Shown: positions 1-4,483 of the stretch, piece by piece | Position numbering within the stretch: position 1 is the first letter of the stretch | How the letters are laid out: each line of letters begins with the position of its first letter | Source of the DNA: Acidobacteriaceae bacterium | GTDB taxonomy: Bacteria > Acidobacteriota > Terriglobia > Terriglobales > Acidobacteriaceae | Reading direction: 5' to 3' | Assembly: GCA_003140785.1 (NCBI GenBank) | Contig: PLKY01000400.1 | Span: 1-5,277 of the forward strand | DNA: 5,277 nucleotides | The notes under the pieces: model-generated | Told to the model about the DNA's origin: nothing | Seen by the model: the letters and a program-made list of their open reading frames with translations, nothing else | The model's database searches: none | Position numbers and translations under genes: made by a program

Positions 1-161
1 AATTTCATGTACATTTCGGAGAGGGAATGCTCCTCGTGCATCACGCGGATCATCTCCTCCCGCGCTATCTGGAGCGCTGTACAAACGACAATGGCAGAGG
101 CGGTTGGATCCTCTTCGCCGGGGCAACCTTGGGGTCTGGGGCGCGATACCCTAGGCTTCAG
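1..161 (-). pseudogene. Crp/Fnr-family transcription regulator fragment, cut by left edge
   Basis: Reading the minus strand from about position 134 to 1 gives a Crp/Fnr-like segment that includes TALQIAREEMIRVMHEEHSL followed by SEMYMK. This resembles the end of the cyclic-nucleotide-binding beta-barrel and the start of the dimerisation helix in acidobacterial and proteobacterial Crp/Fnr regulators, where a pattern like 'EMIRVLHEE..SE.F' precedes the 'LLSRN' helix. The frame closes upstream at a TGA (162-164). No ATG or GTG with a ribosome site lies between that stop and the homologous part, and the 'FFGEG'-type strand expected just before it is absent. The N-terminal ~80 residues are therefore missing, which suggests a truncated remnant. 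The DNA-binding winged helix would lie beyond the left edge and cannot be judged. Family assignment rests on about 40 residues recalled from memory. It could be an intact gene only if an upstream frameshift or sequencing error hides the rest; I saw no matching N-terminus in other frames up to about 310. Confidence 0.6.
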
Positions 162-314
162 TCACCTCATGTAATGTATTGCCGGAAGTGTCTCTCTGCA
201 TCTTTTGAACAGACCTCCCTCTGACTACAACCTGAAGAACCACCGCAAATCGCCGACAATTCGCTCCGGAACAGGTTTCCGCCATTTATGGGACCATTCG
301 CATGGCTCTTCTTA

Positions 315-713
315 TCATTTTTTCTCGGCTACGTGTCCGTGCCCATCACGTACTTCATTTCCTTTGAAGTGGGCAACCTTATCGAGCGGCTTTGACGGCT
401 CCGGTTTCTCGCCACGTTGTGGCTTTGGTCCGGTATAGCCGTGTTCGGGATGAAGACGGTTATTTACGTGGCCCCGGAAGTTCTCCGGGCCATGAAACCA
501 CGGGCCAGTGCCAATGAAGACACCACCCGTAAACCATTCCGGGCCGTAGTAGCCGTAGGGAGCGCAGTCGTATGGAGCGGCGTCATAGTAGCCGTAGGGA
601 CAATCGGGCGCGACTCCAATCTCCACAGCAACCTGAGCTGCGGCTTTCGGGGCGGTCGCGACCATAAAGAACCCAGCAACAGCCGTTAGTACAACAAGCT
701 TAATCCCTGTCAT
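315..713 (-). CDS. Small exported Tyr/Gly/Pro-rich protein, function unknown
   Basis: This 132-aa protein starts at ATG 713-711 behind a strong ribosome site, GAGGAG at 724-719, five bases upstream. Residues 1-26 form a typical Sec signal peptide: a Lys near the N-terminus, a hydrophobic core (VVLTAVAGFFMVA), and a likely cleavage after APKAAA. The mature part opens with a Tyr/Cys/Pro-rich stretch (about 36-60) in which DCPYGYYDAAPY and DCAPYGYYGPEW form an imperfect tandem repeat with two cysteines (38, 50). A GGVFIGTGPWFHG segment (63-75) follows, then a charged, Gly/His/Pro-rich tail ending in GHGHVAEKK. It resembles a family of uncharacterised secreted proteins I associate with Acidobacteriota; no catalytic motif is visible. 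The two cysteines could form a disulfide in the periplasm. The gene stands alone between two decayed genes. It is well supported as a coding gene, but its role is unknown. Confidence 0.82.
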   Translation of the reverse strand: MTGIKLVVLTAVAGFFMVATAPKAAAQVAVEIGVAPDCPYGYYDAAPYDCAPYGYYGPEWFTGGVFIGTGPWFHGPENFRGHVNNRLHPEHGYTGPKPQRGEKPEPSKPLDKVAHFKGNEVRDGHGHVAEKK

Positions 714-915
714 AAGTTCTCCTCGCTATTGTGGGGCGTTCATAGAACACTCCTAAGCTAATCAGCGTAGCGACGTGGATCATGCTCGTCTGAGCAAAAT
801 GGACCACATGCAATGTGTGCGATACGGGTTCACACACATTCGGAACATGAGCTGTTGTGACCGCGACCTTTTGATGGCCCCAATCGCAAGGCTCGTGACC
901 CTATCGGAGTAGGCT
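714..915. other. Intergenic gap with a GT/CA inverted repeat
   Basis: This ~200-bp gap separates the end of the permease pseudogene from the start of the exported-protein gene and should contain the latter's minus-strand promoter. I could not pick a convincing -35/-10 pair. It holds an inverted repeat, AATGTGTG (812-819) with CACACATT (833-840) around a 13-base loop. A competing small hairpin, CACAT (805-809) with ATGTG (813-817), shares bases with it. No T-run follows on either side, so an intrinsic terminator is unlikely. Confidence 0.4.
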
Positions 916-1556
916 CTACACTCCCAGTTGGGGATACAAGCGCGCGCCAATGAAGACCAAGACGATCGTGGTTAAGAGGATGACTGCATAGTTAAGACCC
1001 AGACCAAAGCTGCTCGTACTGCCGCTAAGCATGAAGGTGCGCAGTGCATCGACGACATAGGTCAGCGGATTCAAATTAGAAATGACCTTGAGCCACGCGG
1101 GCATGATTGCGGTGGGATAGATTGCGTTGCTGGCGAAGAACAGCGGCATGGTGAGCACCTGGCCAACGCCCATGAAGCGTTCGCGCGTCTTCACAATGCA
1201 CGCGATGATTAGCGAAAACGTGGAGAAGAGCGTGGCAGCGAGTATCACGATTACAAATACGTTGATGAGCGCAAGCGGTCTCGAATTCAACTTAACCCCG
1301 AGCAGTAGTGATAGACCGTAAACAACGATTGCTTGCGAAAGAGTCCGGATACCAGCTGAGAAGCCCTTGCCAAGCACCAACGCGGTGCGAGGGGTTGGAC
1401 TGACGAGAAACTTTTGAACGATCCTATGTCGCGTTCCCAGATGACATTGATCCCGTAAAAGATAGCCACGAAGAGAGCGCTTTGCGCAAGGATACCGGGA
1501 GCAATGAGGGTGTGGAGAGCCTCCCTGAGATACCGGTGGACGCAGTTCCTCAACAA
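916..1556 (-). pseudogene. ABC-2 type (DrrB-like) drug-efflux permease, frameshifted and 5'-truncated
   Basis: The protein matches the membrane permease of daunorubicin/DrrB-type ABC exporters, but in two frames. From 1505 to about 1425 one frame reads IAPGILAQSALFVAIFYGIN and then VIWERDIG. From 1422 to the TAG at 918-916 the next frame reads IVQKFLVSPTPRTALVLGKG and continues to a normal C-terminus. It includes the family signatures TFSLIIACIVKTRERFMG, VGQVLTMPLFFASNAIYP and LNPLTYVVDALR and ends GARLYPQLGV. Family members read 'ERDLGIV.KFLVSP' without a break, so one base is missing near 1423-1424, inside the Gly codon. Homology also stops upstream of IAPG: roughly the first 70-80 residues, with the first transmembrane helices, are not recognisable. 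No ATP-binding subunit is present nearby; the upstream neighbour is a divergent lipoprotein gene. An intact version would have about six membrane helices and export hydrophobic compounds. The family call is firm. Loss of function is inferred from the frameshift plus truncation, although the single-base change alone could be a sequencing error. Confidence 0.88.
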
Positions 1557-1672
1557 GTGAGCAATCCTGCACAGCGTTGCCGAGGCAAGTGAGGGAATCT
1601 GAAGGTCGGCTCCTCGAGGCGGGAGTTGCTCATTCTCCCGGACTCGGACTTGGCGCCGATCAAAGGACGAAT

Positions 1673-2221
1673 ATGAAAACGACTAAGTTACTCGTTATCT
1701 CGCTGACGCTGTTTGCATTTGGGACGGTAATTGGCTGTTCGAGGTTTTCCGAGAAGTCACCCGATGTATCGAACAGCATCCGTAAAGCGCTCGATCAAGC
1801 AGGCCTCAAAAACGTCTCCGTCAGTCAGGATCGTGACAAGGGCATCGTGACACTTGGCGGACAAGTCGCCAGTGACGACCAGAAGGCACAAGCCGAATCC
1901 CTGGCAAAGTCCCTCGCAGCCGCACAGGTCGTCGCGGACCAGATTGTCGTGACTCCCGCGGGTGCAGAGAGAGAAGCAAAAGCCATGAACTCTGATCTGG
2001 ACCAAGGCATTGAGAAGGATCTGGACGCCGCGCTGATCCAGAACCAGATGCACCATAACGTGAAATACAGCGTGAAGAGCGGCGTCGTCACACTGACCGG
2101 AGAAGTGAACTCGCAAGACAAGCGTACGCTCGCTGAGAAGGTGGCGACCGGGGTGCCGAACGTGCAGCAGGTGGTGAACAATCTCCAGGTCAGGAATCAA
2201 AAAGCCAGTTCATCACAGTAG
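1673..2221 (+). CDS. Lipoprotein with two BON domains (OsmY-like)
   Basis: This 182-aa protein starts at ATG 1673, preceded by the ribosome site AAAGGA (1662-1667) at five bases. The open frame extends further upstream, but only to a TTG without a ribosome site, so 1673 is chosen. Residues 1-21 form a lipoprotein signal peptide with lipobox VIGC, the lipidated Cys being residue 22; no Asp follows at +2, so an outer-membrane location is likely. Two BON domains follow, about 32-94 (with GIVTLGGQVASDDQ) and 109-174 (with SGVVTLTGEVNSQDKRTLAE and GVPNVQQVVNNLQV). Each shows the typical alpha-beta pattern in which a strand 'G.VTL.G.V' is followed by a helix and a closing '.V.N.L.V' strand. They are joined by an Ala/Glu-rich linker and end in a polar Ser/Gln tail. 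BON domains bind phospholipid or peptidoglycan-associated surfaces; relatives such as OsmY and DolP maintain the envelope under stress. It is divergent from the broken permease. The exact role is unknown, but the gene looks intact. Confidence 0.94.
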   Translation: MKTTKLLVISLTLFAFGTVIGCSRFSEKSPDVSNSIRKALDQAGLKNVSVSQDRDKGIVTLGGQVASDDQKAQAESLAKSLAAAQVVADQIVVTPAGAEREAKAMNSDLDQGIEKDLDAALIQNQMHHNVKYSVKSGVVTLTGEVNSQDKRTLAEKVATGVPNVQQVVNNLQVRNQKASSSQ

Positions 2222-2389
2222 CAACTGCGGAAGTGATCGATGCCCGGGGATGGATGGCGCCCGCCGCAGGCAGGCTGCCAAAACCAAATGCTGAAGTTCT
2301 CAGGGTTAAGACACACAGTTAGACATAACTGGGTAGTCAAATCGGCAGCATAACCCGGGAGTTGCGACCTGGAGTGAAGGGGATCTTAG

Positions 2390-2548
2390 ATGCTCATCAT
2401 ACTCATTATTGTTCTGGTGCTCATTTTTGGCGGGGGAGGGGGATACTACGGCTACAGCCGGTGGGGCGCAGGCGGAGGCACAGGCATAGGGCTTGGCACA
2501 GTTCTGGTCATTCTGTTGGTGTGCTATTTGCTGGGACTTTTCCGATAG
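2390..2548 (+). CDS. 52-aa Gly-rich small membrane protein
   Basis: A short ATG-initiated frame of 52 codons has a good ribosome site, AAGGGGA (2377-2383), six bases before ATG 2390, and stops at TAG 2546-2548. The protein has a hydrophobic helix at about 2-13 (LIILIIVLVLIF), a Gly/Tyr hinge GGGGGYYGYSRWGAGGGTG (14-32), and a second hydrophobic segment IGLGTVLVILLVCYLLGL (33-50) ending FR. This helix, Gly-Tyr loop, helix layout resembles the tiny DUF3309-like membrane proteins found beside stress and BON-domain genes in many soil bacteria, but I cannot assign it to a named family with confidence. It lies 168 bp downstream of the BON lipoprotein on the same strand, so it could be cotranscribed or have its own promoter. 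Two-segment hydrophobicity plus a strong ribosome site make it a credible gene despite its size. Confidence 0.72.
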   Translation: MLIILIIVLVLIFGGGGGYYGYSRWGAGGGTGIGLGTVLVILLVCYLLGLFR

Positions 2549-2551
2549 TGC

Positions 2552-2566
2552 GATTTGCGGCAAATC
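2552..2566. repeat. Short palindrome just after the small gene
   Basis: GATTTGC (2552-2558) and GCAAATC (2560-2566) form perfect 7-bp arms around a single G. It starts four bases after the stop codon of the 52-aa gene. The one-base spacer makes it more like a protein-binding dyad than a hairpin, and there is no following T-run, so it is not a standard terminator. Confidence 0.35.
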
Positions 2567-2629
2567 CGTCTCGCTGACAAGAGATGGTAACGGCCAGTAG
2601 AATCGCTCATTGGGAACCCTCGGTGAAGT

Positions 2630-2648
2630 TCTGGGCGGATGGCCCAGA
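2630..2648. repeat. Inverted repeat, 7-bp stem
   Basis: TCTGGGC (2630-2636) pairs perfectly with GCCCAGA (2642-2648) across the loop GGATG. It lies 36 bp before a stronger hairpin and shares its CCCAG/CTGGG core, so the two may belong to one repeat element. No U-tract follows. Confidence 0.5.
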
Positions 2649-2683
2649 TCTCGGAGGATTGAATCCAGCGCGAGCTTGGGTGC

Positions 2684-2709
2684 CCCAGGTCTCGATTCTG
2701 AGACCTGGG
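2684..2709. repeat. Strong 10-bp hairpin
   Basis: CCCAGGTCTC (2684-2693) and GAGACCTGGG (2700-2709) form a perfect 10-bp stem with the six-base loop GATTCT. The flanks lack a T-run on either strand, which argues against an intrinsic terminator. Its symmetry and intergenic position suit a dispersed REP-like intergenic repeat, or a bidirectional structural element between convergent genes. I infer repeat status from form only; copy number cannot be seen in this window. Confidence 0.6.
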
Positions 2710-2900
2710 ATCGCACGAACCCTTCCCAGCCACGGATTACTCCCGACAAACTCCGATGCCACCTGGAAAGATACTGGTTGACGCTAAATCGCCGATCCGC
2801 CCATCAGGGCCAACCCACGCATCCCTTTGCAGATCATTTCCGCCCAAGGGCGCACAATAAAACTGCCCCAGCCCACGCGTAGCGCCTTCCCTCGATCAGC

Positions 2901-2926
2901 GGAGCCCGAAGGGGTATCGGGGCTCC
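2901..2926. repeat. GC-rich stem-loop 1 of a three-hairpin array
   Basis: GGAGCCC (2901-2907) pairs with GGGCTCC (2920-2926) around a 12-base loop. It abuts and slightly overlaps the next inverted repeat, so the two could fold alternatively. Confidence 0.5.
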
Positions 2927-2951
2927 CACGAACAAGGTCTTCGTTCGCGGG
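2925..2951. repeat. Stem-loop 2 of a three-hairpin array
   Basis: CCCACGAAC (2925-2933) pairs with GTTCGCGGG (2943-2951) with one A-C mismatch, around the loop AAGGTCTTC. It shares two bases with the preceding hairpin. Confidence 0.45.
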
Positions 2952-2974
2952 GTGAGGCTACCCCTGCCCCCCCT

Positions 2975-3001
2975 AAATTTGCATTGATCCACAGCAAATT
3001 T
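2975..3001. repeat. AT-rich stem-loop 3 with a DnaA-box-like loop
   Basis: AAATTTGC (2975-2982) pairs perfectly with GCAAATTT (2994-3001) around the loop ATTGATCCACA. The loop contains TGATCCACA (2985-2993), which differs at one position from the DnaA box TTATCCACA. A single box in a loop is weak evidence for DnaA binding. Confidence 0.45.
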
Positions 3002-3077
3002 GCAGAAGATTCCGATCATCCTCGCGCAACGCAACCGCGCCCCCCCGCGGCCCACAAGTGTGCCACATCTCCGCGTA

Positions 3078-3148
3078 ATTCTTCGCAAATCCGTCAAACA
3101 CCTGTGTCAGTTTTCACAATTGTTCCACGTGGAACATTTTGAAGTAAC
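3078..3148. repeat. Direct repeat copy A, carrying a parS-like site
   Basis: This ~71-bp segment aligns with 3217-3287 with one net indel. Shared blocks include ATTCTTC, CAAATC, ACACCTGTG, the CAATTGTTCCACGTGGAACA core, TTTTGAA and a trailing ACGTG. The ends are approximate. Spacing between the copies is 139-140 bp. Confidence 0.75.
3121..3136. promoter_or_regulatory. parS-like ParB-binding palindrome 1
   Basis: TGTTCCACGTGGAACA is a perfect 16-bp palindrome. It matches the parS centromere consensus TGTTTCACGTGAAACA at 14 of 16 positions, and its C/G variant at positions 5 and 12 is the form known in Pseudomonas-type parS. ParB dimers bind such sites, load as CTP clamps, and with ParA and SMC organise and segregate the origin region. 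No parA or parB is in the window. Identity is by sequence match; function is inferred. Confidence 0.72.
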
Positions 3149-3216
3149 GTGACCGCTCCATCGCCATCTCGCCACGCGAATCCCTTGCCTACGCGGCGAG
3201 TCCTTCAATCGCAATC

Positions 3217-3287
3217 ATTCTTCACAAATCTCCCTCAACACCTGTGACAGATGCCGCAATTGTTCCACGTGGAACAATTTTGAAACG
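3217..3287. repeat. Direct repeat copy B, carrying a parS-like site
   Basis: This is the second copy of the repeat at 3078-3148. The segment before the palindrome (3222-3257) has diverged more than the palindrome itself, which is identical in both copies. That pattern suggests conservation of the palindrome. Confidence 0.75.
3261..3276. promoter_or_regulatory. parS-like ParB-binding palindrome 2
   Basis: This site has the same 16-bp sequence as the one at 3121-3136. Here the symmetry extends to 22 bp (3258-3279), with AAT and ATT flanks. Eight bases after the extended palindrome begins a half-site ACGTGGAACA (3285-3294), whose 16-bp frame (3279-3294) matches the full palindrome at 12 of 16 positions, all four mismatches lying in the left arm. 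A zero-length hairpin loop and the lack of a T-run on either strand rule out a normal terminator for the AraC gene, which ends 66 bp away. Confidence 0.72.
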
Positions 3288-3341
3288 TGGAACAATCTCG
3301 TGCCGACCCGCGCGACGCCGGCAAGGTTGAGCGAATGGTTG

Positions 3342-4313
3342 TCAGTCGTGGGTTGTTGCAGTGTCGGCTAGTCTGCGGGCTTTGACGTCGCGCATGGGAG
3401 GCTGGCCGAAGAAGCGGCTGTATTCGCGATTGAATTGGCTCGCGCTTTCATAGCCTACTTCGAAGGCTGCGCTCGCGGCGTCGAGGCCTTCATTGATCAT
3501 GCGCTCGCGGGCGACGTGCAGACGCAGCTGCTTCTGGTATTGCAATGGGCTCATAGCGGTGAGAGATCGGAATTGATGGTGCAAGGTCGATACGCCCATG
3601 CGCGCCATGGCCGCCAGATCGTCGACGCGCAACGGCTTGGCGTAGTTGGTGCGCAGCCATTCGACTGCCTTGGATGTGCGATGGCTCTGCTCGCCCAGCG
3701 TGGCGATTGCGCGGAGATGCTTGCCCTGCGGACCGCTCAACAAGCGGTAGATGATTTCGCGCTGGAGCAAGCTGCCGAGAAAGGGAATGTCCCGTGGCGA
3801 ATCGAGAAGGTCGACGAGCCGGGAACATGCGTCGAGGAGTTCGGCCGAAGTGACACCGACGGCCATGCCGCGCGCGTCGGCAGAGCCCTCGCGCAGATAG
3901 AACTCCTGCTGGGAGAGAATCTCGCGGACCTGCGGCATTTCAAGTTTGAGAATCAGGCCGAGGATTGGTTCTTTTTCTGTGGCCCTGGTGACCTGGCTGA
4001 CGACGGGCAGATCGATTGAGGTGAGCAGGAAGTTGGAGCTGTCGCACAGGTAGGTTGTTTTGCCGACGATGATGCGCTTTTGTCCCTGCACGAAGACAAC
4101 GAGGCTGGGTTCGTAGGCGGCCGAGGCGCATGCGGTGGGCACGGAGCGGCGGTAGAGGCGCAGACCCGGTATGGCGGTGAGCGCGTCTCCTTCTGCGAGG
4201 GCACGCTTGGCAATTTTGCGGGCCAGCTCTGTGCGCAGGACGGCCACGGTGTGGTCCGGATTTTGGTCTGGACTTCTATGTGGGCTTGAGGCTTTGTGTT
4301 TCGCCGCTTTCAC
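3342..4313 (-). CDS. AraC/XylS-family transcription activator with AraC_N sensor domain
   Basis: This 323-aa regulator begins at GTG 4313-4311, with ribosome site GAGGA (4327-4323) nine bases upstream. Residues 1-25 are a polar, probably disordered leader. About 45-195 match the AraC_N domain (the YqhC-type N-terminus), with the conserved YEPSLVVFVQGQKRIIVG (67-84) and SSNFLLTSIDLPVVSQV (92-108). About 215-310 form the double helix-turn-helix: first HTH around LRVDDLAAMARMGVSTLHHQ (228-247), the linker FRSLTAMSPLQYQKQLRL, and a second HTH with AAFEVGYESASQFNREYSRF (282-301) ending FFGQPP. It is full length for the family. It is transcribed divergently from the alcohol dehydrogenase gene, the arrangement seen for regulators that activate a neighbouring oxidoreductase in response to aldehydes. 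By that analogy it probably senses a reactive carbonyl or alcohol and activates the dehydrogenase; the ligand cannot be read from sequence. Confidence 0.95.
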   Translation of the reverse strand: MKAAKHKASSPHRSPDQNPDHTVAVLRTELARKIAKRALAEGDALTAIPGLRLYRRSVPTACASAAYEPSLVVFVQGQKRIIVGKTTYLCDSSNFLLTSIDLPVVSQVTRATEKEPILGLILKLEMPQVREILSQQEFYLREGSADARGMAVGVTSAELLDACSRLVDLLDSPRDIPFLGSLLQREIIYRLLSGPQGKHLRAIATLGEQSHRTSKAVEWLRTNYAKPLRVDDLAAMARMGVSTLHHQFRSLTAMSPLQYQKQLRLHVARERMINEGLDAASAAFEVGYESASQFNREYSRFFGQPPMRDVKARRLADTATTHD

Positions 4314-4318
4314 TTGAT

Positions 4319-4334
4319 TGATTCCTCAGAATCA
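4319..4334. promoter_or_regulatory. Candidate operator dyad in the divergent promoter region
   Basis: TGATTC (4319-4324) and GAATCA (4329-4334) are perfect inverted 6-bp arms around CTCA. The dyad overlaps the ribosome site of the AraC-family gene, and a further TGATTC occurs at 4443-4448, 41 bp before the dehydrogenase start. Binding by the AraC regulator or autoregulation is a guess; AraC proteins usually bind direct rather than inverted repeats. No convincing -35/-10 pair was identified on either strand in 4314-4483. Confidence 0.3.
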
Positions 4335-4483
4335 CGTTAACGCTGAATTCATCATCCTGTGCATAAAAATCCATGCAGCGACAGGAATAGGCAATAGATT
4401 GGCAGGATCGGGATACCGCTGGGGGAGTAGTCTTTCGTAGTCTGATTCACGGGCGCCAACTGCCGAGGAGACTGAAGGAATTC

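Larger units (their letters stand above)
2549..3341. other. Long convergent intergenic region, repeat- and hairpin-rich, no convincing gene
   Basis: This ~790-bp stretch lies between the 3' ends of the plus-strand small membrane-protein gene and the minus-strand AraC gene. Open frames here (for example 2834-3097 on the minus strand) have no ribosome site, no recognisable domain and a composition that follows local GC-rich repeats, so I do not call them genes. The region instead holds several inverted repeats (2552-2566, 2630-2648, 2684-2709, 2901-2926, 2925-2951, 2975-3001) and a pair of direct repeats with parS-like palindromes (3078-3287), annotated separately. Such density of structure suggests an accumulation of intergenic repeats or a structural chromosome site rather than coding sequence. 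Confidence 0.6.

Noticed and set aside
151..285. 44-aa minus-strand frame upstream of the Crp/Fnr fragment as its possible missing N-terminus
   Set aside because: Its translation does not resemble the Crp/Fnr beta-barrel, and it ends in a TAG before the homologous segment.
1577..1672. Upstream extension of the BON lipoprotein frame to a TTG start
   Set aside because: It has no ribosome site, and the extension would bury the signal peptide and lipobox that begin at ATG 1673.
1757..2200. Long antisense open frames inside the BON gene
   Set aside because: They are shadows of a well-supported lipoprotein gene, with no ribosome site or recognisable domain.
2306..2749. 147-aa minus-strand open frame opposite the 52-aa gene
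   Set aside because: It has low-complexity, frame-shadow composition and overlaps the better supported small gene and the hairpins.
2985..2993. DnaA box as evidence of oriC
   Set aside because: There is a single site with one mismatch, no box cluster, no AT-rich unwinding element and no dnaA or dnaN gene nearby.
2560..3095. Shared 11-mer GCAAATCCGTC at 2560-2570 and 3085-3095 as a third repeat copy
   Set aside because: Similarity does not extend beyond the 11 bases and no parS-like palindrome accompanies the first copy.
2834..3097. 87-aa minus-strand open frame in the convergent gap
   Set aside because: It lacks a ribosome site and domain, and it runs straight through three hairpins; probably chance in GC-rich DNA.
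3258..3279. Rho-independent terminator for the AraC-family gene
   Set aside because: The palindrome has no loop and no T-run in the relevant direction.
3435..4019. 194-aa plus-strand open frame inside the AraC gene
   Set aside because: It is an antisense shadow of a clear AraC-family regulator and has no domain.
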